Source: CAWFMO01 sp963817065
GTDB lineage: Bacteria > Actinomycetota > Thermoleophilia > Solirubrobacterales > 70-9
Length of the DNA stretch: 64,000 nucleotides
Direction: 5' to 3'
Assembly: GCA_963817065.1 (NCBI GenBank)
Contig: CAWFMO010000001.1
Coordinates: forward strand, 1,054,001 to 1,118,000
Made by a program: the position numbers and the translations under genes. Within the stretch, counting starts at the first letter, position 1. Each line of letters begins with the position of its first letter. A model generated the notes under the pieces. It was not told where the DNA came from. It saw only the letters and a program-made list of their open reading frames with translations, and ran no database searches. Positions 35,936-44,679 of the stretch are shown piece by piece.

Positions 35936-36451
35936 GTGAGCGACGAGAAGCACGAGCTGATCACCGACCAGGCCGGGCGCGAGGCATCGGGCGCGCGCCA
36001 GTACGGCCGCTACCTCGAGGAGTTCGAGGTCGGCGCGACCTACCTGCACTGGCCGGCGAAGACGGTCACCGAGTCCGATGACCACCTCTTCTGCCTGATC
36101 ACGATGAACCACCACCCGCTGCACATCAACGACGTCTACGCCGGCAAGTCGCAGCAGGGCCAGAACGTCGTCGTCGGGCCGCTCGTCTACTCGCTCGCGG
36201 TCGGGATGACGGTCGGCGACGTCTCGGGCAAGGCGATCGCCAACCTCGCGACCGAGGAGCTCAGCCACCCGGCGCCGGTCTTCCACGGCGACACGCTCTA
36301 CTGCGAGTCGGAGGTGCTCGAGGTCCGCCCATCGGAGTCGAAGAAGGACCGCGGCGTGGTCAAGGTCCACACCAAGGTCTACAAGCAGGACAACACGCTG
36401 GTCGCCGAGTTCAAGCGCGCCGTTCTCGTGCCGCGCAAGGAGCCGGGCTAG
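35936..36451 (+). CDS. MaoC-like hydratase, likely mesaconyl-CoA hydratase
   Basis: 171 residues. GRYLEEFEVGATYLHWPAKTVTESDDHLFCLITMNHHPLHIND is a MaoC hot-dog start with the catalytic Asp/His region. VVVGPLVYSLAVGMTVGDVSG and HPAPVFHGDTLYCESEVLEVRPSESKKDRGVVKV complete it. It resembles the hydratase next to ccr/meaA in Streptomyces. It would hydrate mesaconyl-CoA to methylmalyl-CoA, the step before Mcl. GTG start with a GACAGGAGACGAG ribosome site. The specific substrate is inferred. Confidence 0.85.
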   Translation: MSDEKHELITDQAGREASGARQYGRYLEEFEVGATYLHWPAKTVTESDDHLFCLITMNHHPLHINDVYAGKSQQGQNVVVGPLVYSLAVGMTVGDVSGKAIANLATEELSHPAPVFHGDTLYCESEVLEVRPSESKKDRGVVKVHTKVYKQDNTLVAEFKRAVLVPRKEPG

Positions 36452-36507
36452 GGCTAGAGCCTTAAGGGCCCGGGGGTAAGGTGCCACTCCCAATCAAGGA
36501 GGAGCGG

Positions 36508-36699
36508 ATGGTCAACTTCAAGAACCTGTTCGGCAAGGCCAAGGAAGAGGTCGACAAGCGCGGCGGCACCGACGCGCTCAAGGAAGACGCCAAAGAGGTC
36601 GCCGACATCGCGAAGGGCAAGGGCAGCGTCAAGGACAAGGCGTCCGACGCGGCCAAGGCGATCAAGGACCCGGGCGCGAAGGGCCCTGAGAAGGGCTAG
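36508..36699 (+). CDS. Small Lys-rich MT0933/CsbD-like protein
   Basis: 63 residues. VNFKNLFGKAKEEVDKRGGTDALKEDAKEVADIAKGKG is a charged helical pattern like the mycobacterial MT0933 antitoxin-like and CsbD stress families. No toxin partner is next to it, so antitoxin is only a family label. ATG with a CAAGGAGGAGCG ribosome site. It ends 3 bp before the glycosidase gene, so they are probably one transcript. Confidence 0.65.
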   Translation: MVNFKNLFGKAKEEVDKRGGTDALKEDAKEVADIAKGKGSVKDKASDAAKAIKDPGAKGPEKG

Positions 36700-36702
36700 G
36701 GC

Positions 36703-37968
36703 ATGACTCGCGGCGGGATCGCGGTCCTGATCGCGACCGCCGCGCTGATGACCGCGGGCGCCGGCTCGGCATCAGCCCAGCTCCCGGGCATCTGCCTTGG
36801 CGACCTCGGCGCCGCCGGGGTCGAGCGCAAGCCCGGGCCGCTGCTCCGCTACGGGATCACCCCCGCGGGCGAGGCCGGGGCGCTCGGCCCGCCGACGCCG
36901 GCGGTTCCCGGAACCGACGCCCAGGATCTCGCCGCCCTTGCCCGGCTTCGCCCCGGCGGCGGGCGGCCGTTCGTCCTCCGCCTCAACCGCTTCTTCTGGT
37001 CGCTGGGGGAGGAGGGGATCCGGCGCTTCGAGCGGCTTGCGAGCCTCTACACCGCGAACGGCTACGAGGTCGAGCTCCAGCTCCGCTACCACCCGAGCCC
37101 CGAGCAGCTCGGCGACATCCCGGCATGGACCGAGTTCGTCCGCGAGGTAGTGCGCCGCTTCGGGCCCAACCCGCGCGTCGTCGCGCTCCAGGTCACCAAC
37201 GAGGTCAACTTCGCGATCTCGCCCGACTCCTCCGACGGGGCCTACGCCGGCGCCCGCGACGCGTTGATCGAGGGGGTCGTGGCCGCCGACGCGGAGACGG
37301 AGCGCCTGGGCTACGACCACCTCGAAGTCGGCTTCAACTGGTTCTACCGAATGGACCCGCTCACAGAGGCGAGTTTCTGGGGTTACCTGCGCGACCACGG
37401 CGGACCGGACTTCATCTCCGCCGTCGACTGGGTCGGCCTCGACGCGTACCCGGGGACGATCTTCCCGCCGCTCGAGATCCTGCCCGGCGGCTACCGCGAC
37501 GGGATGGTCAACGCGATCAGCGTCCTGCGCGACTGCTTCATGCCGATCGCCGGGCTCGGCGAGGGGATCCCGATCCACGTCGAGGAGAACGGCGCCCCGA
37601 CCTGGCTCCTGCGGACCTACGACGGCCAGCGCGAGGCGATGCTCGAGATGGTCGGCGCGGCCCACGACTTCCGCGGCACCTACAACGTCAGCGACTATCG
37701 CTGGTTCGACCTCCGCGACCACGACACGGCCTCGCTCAACTTCCAGCACCACTACGGGCTGCTCGAGGACGACTACGACGAGAAGCCGGGCTTCGCCGCC
37801 TACGCCGGGCTGGTCAACGAGCTCTCCCGCGCGGCGCCGCCGGCGACGGGTGTTGCGCAAACGGCGTCTGTGGCGTCGTCGATGACCTCCGTCGGCAAGC
37901 GTCGCGGATGCAAGAGGAAGAAGAAGTCCCGACGGGCTCGTAAGCGTTGCAATCGCCGCCGCCGCTAG
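36703..37968 (+). CDS. Secreted clan GH-A glycoside hydrolase-like protein with Arg/Lys/Cys tail
   Basis: 421 residues. Signal peptide (IAVLIATAALMTAGAGSASA), then a TIM-barrel pattern: FVLRLNRFFWS, YEVELQLRYHPS, VVALQVTNEVNF with the acid/base Glu after Asn, DYLEVGFNWFYR-like strand (here HLEVGFNWFYR), VDWVGLDAYPG, and IHVEENGAP with a nucleophile Glu candidate. This is the clan GH-A layout, substrate unknown. The C-terminus is a 23-residue basic tail (37897-37965) with two Cys 12 residues apart, mostly Arg. Confidence 0.75.
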   Translation: MTRGGIAVLIATAALMTAGAGSASAQLPGICLGDLGAAGVERKPGPLLRYGITPAGEAGALGPPTPAVPGTDAQDLAALARLRPGGGRPFVLRLNRFFWSLGEEGIRRFERLASLYTANGYEVELQLRYHPSPEQLGDIPAWTEFVREVVRRFGPNPRVVALQVTNEVNFAISPDSSDGAYAGARDALIEGVVAADAETERLGYDHLEVGFNWFYRMDPLTEASFWGYLRDHGGPDFISAVDWVGLDAYPGTIFPPLEILPGGYRDGMVNAISVLRDCFMPIAGLGEGIPIHVEENGAPTWLLRTYDGQREAMLEMVGAAHDFRGTYNVSDYRWFDLRDHDTASLNFQHHYGLLEDDYDEKPGFAAYAGLVNELSRAAPPATGVAQTASVASSMTSVGKRRGCKRKKKSRRARKRCNRRRR

Positions 37969-37975
37969 CTAGTTT
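37947..37975 (+). promoter_or_regulatory. Promoter (-35 and -10) of the second CSLREA gene, leaderless
   Basis: TTGCAA (37947-37952) and TAGTTT (37970-37975) are 17 bp apart, and the ATG at 37984 is 8 nt further. The promoter lies within the 3' end of the glycosidase gene. Confidence 0.6.
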
Positions 37976-37983
37976 CCACCGCG

Positions 37984-39465
37984 ATGAGGAACCGCCTCTG
38001 GCAGGGGGCCCGGCTTTTTCTCGTGCTTGGGCTTGCATTCGCGCTCGCTCCGACGAGCGCCTCGGCGATCGACTACACGGTCGAGGCCGGGTCCGCTGAC
38101 GTCGCCGACCTCAACCTCGGAGACGGGATCTGCGACGCGTCACCGGCACCCGCCGAGGTCTGCACGCTACGCGCCGCGGTCCAGACGGCAAACAGCCCGG
38201 CGTCTCCGACCGCCGACCGAGTGTTGCTCCCCGCCGGCACTTACACGCTGACGATCGCCAACGCCGCAGGCGACGAGAACGCGGCGGCGACCGGCGACCT
38301 CGACATAACCGCGAACCTCGAGGTCGTCGGGCTCGGCGCGGGGGCGGAAATCCGCGGCAACAGCCCGACGCCGGTCGACCGCCTGCTGCACGTTCCGAGC
38401 GGAGGCCCCGCCGTCACCCTCTCCAATCTGACGCTCCGTGGTGGCGCCGCCCCAAACGCCGCCCACGGTGGGGGCATCAAGCACGAGAGTGGGACGCTCG
38501 CGATCGACCACGGAGTGATCACACAGAACGATGCGCCGGGAATCGGGGCGCGGGGCGGCGGCATCTACAGCTCCGCCAGCGCGATTTCCCTGTCCCTGAC
38601 CGATTCGGCGGTGAGCGGTAATGACGCCGCTGAAAACGTCGACGGCGGAGACGGCGGCGGCATCAACGCCGAGACGGCGCTGACGCTGGAGCGGGTCAGC
38701 GTGAGCGGAAACACGGCGAGCCTCTTCTGCCCCGGCACGTGCGCCGGAGAGGGCGGTGGGATCGTCTACGCCGGGCCACCGACGACGTTCACGAACGTGA
38801 CTGTGAGCGAAAACAACGCCGGCGGCAGCTTCGCCGGCGGGTTCTCCACCGGGGGCGGCATCGGCCACTACTCGGCCGGGGAGTTGAGGCTCGTGAACGC
38901 CACCGTGAGTCACAACTCGGTCAATTCGCCGGTCGGCTTCGGAGGCGGCAACCTGTTCACATTCGGGGGCGGCTCGGACATCCGGCTCCACGACACGATC
39001 GTTGCCGCCGGCTCAGGCTCGTTCGAGAACTGCTCGGCGGAGGTCGGACCGGCCTACTACAGCGACGGGAACAATCTCGAGGCCCGCCCCGGCATCGCGG
39101 GCAGCCAGTGCGGGCTCAGCTCGGGGGTGAACGGCGACGTGCTTGCCGGGGACGCGGGTCTCGGCCCTCTCGCCGCCAACGGCGGCGTCGGGCTGACACG
39201 CGCGCTGCTCGGCAGCCCGGCGATCGATACCGGGGCAGGATGTCCGGCGACCGACCAGCGTGGAGTTGCGCGGCCGCAGGGCCCTCGCTGCGACGTCGGT
39301 GCCTTCGAGCTCGAGCAGGCGCCCGCCGCGGCGGCTCCGCTGGTCACTCAACCGGCGGTGAAGCCCGGCTCGACGCTCGCCGCGGCGCTGCGCAAGTGCC
39401 GCAAGAAGAAGAGCAAAAAGGCGCGCAAGAAGTGCGTCAAGCGCGTCCGTCGCCAGGTGGGCTGA
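37984..39465 (+). CDS. Secreted CSLREA-type beta-helix protein with Lys/Arg/Cys tail (second copy)
   Basis: 493 residues. Signal peptide (FLVLGLAFALAPTSASA), then YTVEAGSADVADLNLGDGIC with CTLRAAVQTANS (CSLREA motif), and a beta-helix with repeats such as GGGIYSSASAISLSLTDSAVSGN and GGGIVYAGPPTTFTNVTVSEN. It ends in a 24-residue tail (39391-39462) with two Cys 11 residues apart. Paralogue in architecture of the protein at 26127. Surface role likely. Its stop forms a palindrome, TGAGCGCTCA, with the convergent gene's stop. Confidence 0.82.
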   Translation: MRNRLWQGARLFLVLGLAFALAPTSASAIDYTVEAGSADVADLNLGDGICDASPAPAEVCTLRAAVQTANSPASPTADRVLLPAGTYTLTIANAAGDENAAATGDLDITANLEVVGLGAGAEIRGNSPTPVDRLLHVPSGGPAVTLSNLTLRGGAAPNAAHGGGIKHESGTLAIDHGVITQNDAPGIGARGGGIYSSASAISLSLTDSAVSGNDAAENVDGGDGGGINAETALTLERVSVSGNTASLFCPGTCAGEGGGIVYAGPPTTFTNVTVSENNAGGSFAGGFSTGGGIGHYSAGELRLVNATVSHNSVNSPVGFGGGNLFTFGGGSDIRLHDTIVAAGSGSFENCSAEVGPAYYSDGNNLEARPGIAGSQCGLSSGVNGDVLAGDAGLGPLAANGGVGLTRALLGSPAIDTGAGCPATDQRGVARPQGPRCDVGAFELEQAPAAAAPLVTQPAVKPGSTLAAALRKCRKKKSKKARKKCVKRVRRQVG

Positions 39466-39469
39466 GCGC

Positions 39470-40039
39470 TCAGTGAGCTTCGTCGGCCGCGTGGGCCGGC
39501 GGGCGTGACTCTTCGGCTAGCGAGGTGATCTGGAGCGGCCCGCGGGCCGCGGACTCGAGCACCTCGGTCGCCTCGTCGCCGGAGCGCGCGTAGAGCTCGA
39601 CCAGCAGGTGGACGACGATCTTCTCGTCGTCGTGCTTGTGGAAGCGGACGTGGGCGAAGAACTCGCGCGTGCCGGCCTCGCCGAAGGCGCCGTAGGCGAG
39701 CGCTTCGGCGGCCTCCGGGCCGGAGCAGGTCTCGACCTGGTCCTGGTCGACGGTCACCGTGCACGAGGCGACCCAGGGGGTACCGGCGACCATCCGCCCC
39801 CAGCGGTCCTCGATCGGGACCACGCGGTCCTCGAGGATCGTCAGGTGGGGCTGGTCGTGGAGGCACTTGAGGCATTGGACGACGGCCTCCTGGACCTCGT
39901 CGAGGCGCTCGGACGGCGCCCCGGTCTCGGGGTCGATTCGCAGGATCGCCTCGTAGTGCAGCTGCACCTCGAGCTCCTGCGACCAGCAGCGATAGCAACG
40001 AAGCCAGGCGCTGCGATCGCCGTTGAGGCTCTCGCTCAC
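39470..40039 (-). CDS. Uncharacterised protein with two CxxC pairs
   Basis: 189 residues, no signal peptide. AWLRCYRCWSQELEVQLHYEAI and VVQCLKCLHDQPHL give two CxxC pairs likely to bind one zinc. The rest is mixed alpha/beta (REFFAHVRFHKHDDEKIVVHLLVELYA). I do not recognise the family. GTG start, leaderless. Confidence 0.65.
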   Translation of the reverse strand: MSESLNGDRSAWLRCYRCWSQELEVQLHYEAILRIDPETGAPSERLDEVQEAVVQCLKCLHDQPHLTILEDRVVPIEDRWGRMVAGTPWVASCTVTVDQDQVETCSGPEAAEALAYGAFGEAGTREFFAHVRFHKHDDEKIVVHLLVELYARSGDEATEVLESAARGPLQITSLAEESRPPAHAADEAH

Positions 40040-40046
40040 GCCCTCC

Positions 40047-40052
40047 AGGCTA
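40047..40052 (-). promoter_or_regulatory. -10 box, leaderless promoter of the CxxC protein
   Basis: TAGCCT on the bottom strand ends 7 nt before the GTG at 40039. Confidence 0.5.
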
Positions 40053-40055
40053 GCG

Positions 40056-40760
40056 CTACTGGGCCTCCGCTATGGCTTGCTCGATGTCAGCCGACGTCGG
40101 CACCCCGGGAAGCGGGATGACTCCGCCCGGGCCGCTGACCTGGATCGAGGGCGTGCCGTCGAAGCCTGCCTCGCTCGCCTCGGCGTCGACCCGCTTCAGC
40201 TCCTCGGCGAAGGCGGGGTTCTGGCGGTCCCGCTCCCATCGGGCGACGTCGAGCCCGGCCTCCTCGGCGATCCCGCGCAGGAAATCGTCGGTGACGTAGC
40301 CGGTGTTCTCGGGGCCCTGGTTCTCGTAGAAGACGAGGACGAACGGCCACATCTTGTCCTGCTCGCCCGCGGCCAGCGCGGCGATCGCGGCGGTGTTCGA
40401 GTCCTTGCCGAGGATCGCCCAGTTCTTGAACTCGAGCTTCGCCTCGCCGTCAGCGACCGGGCCGTCGAGGATCGCGGGGATCTCCTGGCGCGAGAACTGG
40501 CGGCAGATCGGGCACTGGAGGTCGCCGAACTCGGTCACGGTGACCGGCGCATCGGGATCGCCGACGGTGGCGCCGGCGAGCTCGAGACCCTCGAGCTCGG
40601 CCACCTCGGAGCTGGTCTCGATGTCCGTGTCGCCGCTGTCGGAGCCCGACTGGCTGACGACGACGAGGACGACGATCGCGAGAATCGCCGCGAGCCCGCA
40701 GGCGACGCCGAGCTTGATCAGCTTCGCGCGGCGCTCGTCGGAGGTAGGTTCGGGGTTCAT
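40056..40760 (-). CDS. Membrane-anchored DsbA-like thiol oxidoreductase
   Basis: 234 residues. One membrane anchor (LIKLGVACGLAAILAIVVLVVVSQ), then a DsbA/thioredoxin fold with EFGDLQCPICRQFS (Cys83, Cys86) and the cis-Pro segment FDGTPSIQV. It oxidises or shuffles disulfides outside the membrane. A VKOR-family protein at 41272 could reoxidise it, and secreted Cys-containing proteins nearby are possible clients. Leaderless ATG. Confidence 0.9.
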   Translation of the reverse strand: MNPEPTSDERRAKLIKLGVACGLAAILAIVVLVVVSQSGSDSGDTDIETSSEVAELEGLELAGATVGDPDAPVTVTEFGDLQCPICRQFSRQEIPAILDGPVADGEAKLEFKNWAILGKDSNTAAIAALAAGEQDKMWPFVLVFYENQGPENTGYVTDDFLRGIAEEAGLDVARWERDRQNPAFAEELKRVDAEASEAGFDGTPSIQVSGPGGVIPLPGVPTSADIEQAIAEAQ

Positions 40761-40770
40761 CGCGCCGGCA

Positions 40771-40776
40771 ACGCTA
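40771..40776 (-). promoter_or_regulatory. -10 box, leaderless promoter of the DsbA-like gene
   Basis: TAGCGT on the bottom strand ends 10 nt before the ATG at 40760. Confidence 0.5.
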
Positions 40777-40847
40777 GCGGACGCCTTTTGCGAGGGAGCC
40801 GCTGCGGGTACCTGCGCTCCAGTGGAACTTCGACCGAGGAGGAAAAG

Positions 40848-41270
40848 ATGGCCAAGACAGCGCGTGACGTGATGACCGGCGACGCCCAGTGCATCGGCGA
40901 GAACGAGACCGTGAGCGACGCGGCGAAGATGATGGCCGAGCTCGGCGTCGGATCACTTCCGATCTGCGGCGAGGACGACCGGCTCAAGGGCATGGTCACC
41001 GACCGCGATATCGCGGTCAAGGTCATCGCGCAGGACAAGGACCCGGGCTCGACCAAGGCCGGCGAGCTCGGCGAGGGCAAGCCGGTGACGATCGGCGCCG
41101 ACGACTCGGTCGAGGACGCGCTGAAGACGATGAAGGAGCACTCGGTCCGCCGCCTGCCGGTGATCGACGACCAGAAGATGGTCGGGATCGTGAGCCAGGG
41201 CGACCTGGCCCAGAACGTCGACGAGAAGGACATCGGCGACCTGGTCGAGTCGATCTCGGCGGCGCCGTGA
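40848..41270 (+). CDS. CBS-domain pair protein
   Basis: 140 residues made of two CBS domains: VMTGDAQCIGENETVSDAAKMM...GMVTDRDIAVK and PVTIGADDSVEDALKTMKEHSVRRLPVID...GIVSQGDLAQ. Such pairs bind adenine nucleotides (ATP, AMP, c-di-AMP or SAM) and regulate partners. ATG at 40848 has a GAGGAGGAAAAG ribosome site. It converges on the VKOR gene with a 1-bp gap. Confidence 0.92.
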   Translation: MAKTARDVMTGDAQCIGENETVSDAAKMMAELGVGSLPICGEDDRLKGMVTDRDIAVKVIAQDKDPGSTKAGELGEGKPVTIGADDSVEDALKTMKEHSVRRLPVIDDQKMVGIVSQGDLAQNVDEKDIGDLVESISAAP

Positions 41271-41271
41271 T

Positions 41272-41706
41272 TCAGCCCGGCGGTCGGGCGCCGTAGGCGC
41301 CGACTCGCGCCAGGTTGATCGCGAGCAGAACCGTCATCGCCACGGCGCTCGCCACGCACCACTGGCAGATCGCCTCGATCGTGAACAGCTCGAGGTAGGT
41401 CAGGTAGGCGCTGAAGCCGAAGCCGACGAACGCGATCGCGGCGCCCGCGAAGCGCCCGGCGTCGCCGCGGGTCAGCGCCGCCGCGAGCAGCATCACGTAG
41501 CCGCCGAGCCCGAGGTAGGCGACCGGGATCCCCGCGAGCTCCGCATAGTCGCTGGTCGCGACGGTCGCGCAGCCGCCCCCGCCGGCGACGCACGCCGGCA
41601 GGTCGCCGTGGACCTCGGTGAGCGTCAGGTAGCCGGCGATCCCGATCCCGATCAGGGCGACGAGCGCGGAGGCGGCGCGCAGCGCGTTTTCGCTCGGAGT
41701 GGTCAG
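41272..41706 (-). CDS. Vitamin K epoxide reductase (VKOR) family protein
   Basis: About 144 residues, four membrane helices. AICQWC is the quinone-side CxxC (Cys114, Cys117) and Cys39/Cys46 form the loop pair. It passes electrons from periplasmic thiols to quinone and so reoxidises DsbA-like proteins such as the one at 40056. The start fits CTG at 41706 in a CTGA overlap with the ecm stop. No ATG, GTG or TTG lies between that point and the first helix. Confidence 0.88.
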   Translation of the reverse strand: MTTPSENALRAASALVALIGIGIAGYLTLTEVHGDLPACVAGGGGCATVATSDYAELAGIPVAYLGLGGYVMLLAAALTRGDAGRFAGAAIAFVGFGFSAYLTYLELFTIEAICQWCVASAVAMTVLLAINLARVGAYGARPPG

Positions 41707-43709
41707 GCGGGCTGGCCGCTGCGGCGTTCGGCGCGTTCGGCGACGAGGTCGACGATCTCGCCCATGATCCGGTTGATCTCGAAGTCCTTCGGCGTGTAGA
41801 CGCGCTCGACCCCGGCCTCGGTCAGCGTTCGTGCATCGGCGGGAGGGATGATCCCCCCGACGATCACCGGGATGTCGGCGCCGGCCTCGTCGAGGAGGCG
41901 CAGGACGTCGGGGACGAGCTCGCGGTGGGAGCCGGAGAGGATCGAGAGCCCGACGACGTCGACGTCCTCCTCGATCGCCGAGTTCGAGATCTGCTCGGGG
42001 GTCAGCCGGATCCCGGCGTAGACGACCTCCATGCCGACGTCGCGGGCGCGGACGGCGATCTGCTCGGCGCCGTTCGAGTGCCCGTCGAGCCCCGGCTTGC
42101 CGACGAGGATCTTGATCCGGTGGCCGATCGCTTCGGAGACCGTGTCGACCTTCGCCTGGGTCTTCGCAACGAGCTCCGAGTTGCCGTTGAGCGCCGCGGG
42201 GGAGCCGCTGACGCCGGTCGGGCCGCGGTAGTCGCCGAACGCGTCGCGCAGCGCCCCGGCCCACTCGCCGGTCGTCGCGCCCGCCTTCGCGGCCTCGATC
42301 GTCGCCGGCATGATGTTCTCGTCCTCGCCGGCGGCGACCTCCGCGAGCTTCGCGAGCGCCGCGTCGACCGCGCCCTGGTCGCGCTCGGAGCGCCATTCGT
42401 CGAGCGCCTCGATCCGCTCGCGCTCGACCTCGGGGTCGGGGGTCAGGATGCCGCCGTCCTCGCCCGTGGTCATCGGGGACTCCTCGGTCTCGGTGAAGCT
42501 GTTCTGGCCGACGACGGTGAGCTCGCCGCGCTCGATCTTCGCGATCCGCTCGCGGTGCGAGTCGACCAGGCGCGCCTTCATGTAGGGCACCGCCTCGACC
42601 GCGCCGCCCTTCTCCTCGACCGTCTTCATCTCAGCCTTTGCGCCCTCGACGAGCTCGTCGACGAGGCCGTCCATGACCACCGAGCCCTCGAAGATGTCTG
42701 GGTAGTCGAGGAGGTCGGTCTCGTTCGCGAGGATCTGCTGGATCCGCAGGCTCCACTGCTGGTCCCAGGGCCGCGGCAGGCCGAGCGCTTCGTTCCAGGC
42801 CGGGAGCTGGATCGCGCGGGCGCGCGCGTCGCGGCCCATGGTCACGGCGAGCGCCTCGAGCACGATCCGCGGCACGTTGTTCTCGGGCTGGGCCTCGGTC
42901 AGCCCGAGGCTGTTGACCTGGACGCCGTAGCGGAGGCGCAGGAACTTCTCCTCGATGACCCCGTAGCGGTTGCGCCCGATCCACTCCCACATCTGGCCCA
43001 TCGCGCGCATCTTCGCGTGTTCCTCGATGAAGCGGACGCCGGCGTTGACGAAGAACGAGATCCGGCCGAAGACCTTGGGGAAGTCCTCCTCGGAGACCTG
43101 GCCGCGCTCCTTGACCTCGTCGAGGACCGCGATCGCGGTCGAGAGCGCGTAGGCGATCTCCTGGACCGGGGTCGCCCCGGCCTCCTGGAGGTGGTAGCTG
43201 CAGACGTTGATCGGGTTCCACTTCGGCGCCTCGTTGACGGTGAAGGCGACGGTGTCGGCGATCAGTCGCATCGAGGGGCCGGGGGGGAAGGCGTAGGTCC
43301 CGCGCGAGAGGTACTCCTTGATGATGTCGTTCTGGGTCGTGCCCGAGATCGCCGAGCGCTCGATCCCGTTCTCCTCGGCGACGGTGACGTAGAGCGCCAG
43401 CAGCCAGGCCGCGGTCGCGTTGATCGTCATCGATGTATTCATCTCGTCGAGCGGGATCCCGTCGAGCAGCGCGTGCATGTCGCCCTTGTGGGCGATCGAG
43501 ACGCCGACCTTGCCGACCTCGCCGCGCGCGAGAACGTGGTCGGGGTCGTATCCCGTCTGCGTCGGCAGGTCGAAGGCGACCGAGAGCCCGGTCTGGCCCT
43601 TGGCGAGGTTCTTGCGGTAGAGCTCGTTCGAGCGCCGGGCGTCGGAATGCCCGGCGTAGGTCCGCATCATCCAGGGCCGGTCGCGCTCGGGCAGGCGGTG
43701 CTCGCTCAT
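41703..43709 (-). CDS. meaA: Ethylmalonyl-CoA mutase (MeaA/Ecm), B12-dependent
   Basis: 668 residues. The catalytic barrel holds RPWMMRTYAGHSDARRSNELYRKN, GLSVAFDLPTQTGYDPDH, NTSMTINATAAWLLALYV, GTTQNDIIKEYLSRGTYAFPPGPS and INVCSYHLQEAGATPVQEIAY, all as in MeaA proteins. The C-terminal cobalamin domain has GLDGHSNGAEQI (DxHxxG, about residues 538-545). The single-chain length of about 660 separates Ecm from two-subunit methylmalonyl-CoA mutase. It isomerises ethylmalonyl-CoA to methylsuccinyl-CoA. Leaderless ATG. Confidence 0.94.
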   Translation of the reverse strand: MSEHRLPERDRPWMMRTYAGHSDARRSNELYRKNLAKGQTGLSVAFDLPTQTGYDPDHVLARGEVGKVGVSIAHKGDMHALLDGIPLDEMNTSMTINATAAWLLALYVTVAEENGIERSAISGTTQNDIIKEYLSRGTYAFPPGPSMRLIADTVAFTVNEAPKWNPINVCSYHLQEAGATPVQEIAYALSTAIAVLDEVKERGQVSEEDFPKVFGRISFFVNAGVRFIEEHAKMRAMGQMWEWIGRNRYGVIEEKFLRLRYGVQVNSLGLTEAQPENNVPRIVLEALAVTMGRDARARAIQLPAWNEALGLPRPWDQQWSLRIQQILANETDLLDYPDIFEGSVVMDGLVDELVEGAKAEMKTVEEKGGAVEAVPYMKARLVDSHRERIAKIERGELTVVGQNSFTETEESPMTTGEDGGILTPDPEVERERIEALDEWRSERDQGAVDAALAKLAEVAAGEDENIMPATIEAAKAGATTGEWAGALRDAFGDYRGPTGVSGSPAALNGNSELVAKTQAKVDTVSEAIGHRIKILVGKPGLDGHSNGAEQIAVRARDVGMEVVYAGIRLTPEQISNSAIEEDVDVVGLSILSGSHRELVPDVLRLLDEAGADIPVIVGGIIPPADARTLTEAGVERVYTPKDFEINRIMGEIVDLVAERAERRSGQPA

Positions 43710-43716
43710 GCGACGA

Positions 43717-43722
43717 ATGATA
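43717..43722 (-). promoter_or_regulatory. -10 box, leaderless promoter of meaA/ecm
   Basis: TATCAT on the bottom strand ends 7 nt before the ATG at 43709. Confidence 0.55.
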
Positions 43723-43813
43723 TTTGGCCGCGGCCCCGGACGGGAAACGGCCCATTCACCGCTCTTATCCAGGCGGTGAAGTGTTTAGTGCGTTTCCCGG
43801 GTAACTGGATGGC

Positions 43814-43819
43814 TACCCT
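43814..43819 (+). promoter_or_regulatory. -10 box, leaderless promoter of the secreted protein at 43827
   Basis: TACCCT ends 7 nt before the ATG at 43827. Confidence 0.5.
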
Positions 43820-43826
43820 GCGAATC

Positions 43827-44651
43827 ATGCGTATCAAGCTCCTGCTCACAACTTCCCTTGTCGCACTGCTCGCCTTCGCCGGGCTCGCCCGCGCGGGCGT
43901 GATTCCCGTGCTCCAGGCGACCTTCGACAGCCCCGCCGACCAGACTTCGTTCACGAAGGTGAGCGGCGACAAGTGCACGACCAAGCTGCGCCCGCTCGGC
44001 AACGGCGGTTCGCTCGGGATCAACGTCGGCGCGGGAACCGGGCAGTGCATCTATCGAACGTCGGTCGTCTCCTCCTCCGACGACACGAACCCGGCCCAGG
44101 ACATCGAGGCCGCGGTCGGCTACGAGGCCAAGACGCCGAAGAACCTGCTCGCCAAGACCGCGCTCTCGGTGCGGGCGCGCGGCAACGCGACCGGCTTCTA
44201 CGAACTGCGAATCATCCCGACCAAGCAGGCCTGGCAGGTGATCCGCGACCCCGAGGGCCCCGGACCGTCGGCGGTCTTGAAGGCCGGCACGGCGAAGTTC
44301 ATCCGCCCCGGCTCCGGGGGCGTGAAGAGCGCGCCGAAGAAGCCGAGCACGCCGGACAAGCCGGCCGCGCCGACCAAGCCTCCCGCGAACTCCGCCCAGG
44401 CGAAGAAGAAGAAGAAGAAGGCGCCGAAGACGGACTCGAAGCTCAACGTCCTGCGACTGATCGTGACTCCGAGCGGGACGGGCACAAACCTGGTCGCTCA
44501 GATCAACGGCAAGACGGTGCTGACGACCGACGACACGGCCGTCGACCCGCCGCTCGGCCGCTTCACCGAGATCGCGGTCGGCAACAAGACCGCCGCCGAC
44601 GCGTCCGGGATGCAAGGGACGTTCGACGACGTCACCGTGCGGCTTCCCTGA
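43827..44651 (+). CDS. Secreted beta-sandwich protein with an internal Lys-rich linker
   Basis: 274 residues. Signal peptide (IKLLLTTSLVALLAFAGLARA). The first half (VLQATFDSPADQTSF) and last strand (GMQGTFDDVTVRLP) look like one jelly-roll/LamG-type sandwich. Between them lies a Pro/Lys linker with a block of six Lys (AKKKKKKAPKTDSK). Unlike its neighbours the Lys block is internal and has no Cys. No family recognised. Leaderless ATG. The ATG is far downstream of where an antisense reading frame of ecm would start. Confidence 0.68.
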   Translation: MRIKLLLTTSLVALLAFAGLARAGVIPVLQATFDSPADQTSFTKVSGDKCTTKLRPLGNGGSLGINVGAGTGQCIYRTSVVSSSDDTNPAQDIEAAVGYEAKTPKNLLAKTALSVRARGNATGFYELRIIPTKQAWQVIRDPEGPGPSAVLKAGTAKFIRPGSGGVKSAPKKPSTPDKPAAPTKPPANSAQAKKKKKKAPKTDSKLNVLRLIVTPSGTGTNLVAQINGKTVLTTDDTAVDPPLGRFTEIAVGNKTAADASGMQGTFDDVTVRLP

Positions 44652-44666
44652 GCGCGGCGCTGGTTC

Positions 44667-44672
44667 TAGACT
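44667..44672 (+). promoter_or_regulatory. -10 box, leaderless promoter of clpS
   Basis: TAGACT ends 7 nt before the ATG at 44680. Confidence 0.55.
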
Positions 44673-44679
44673 GACCCGC

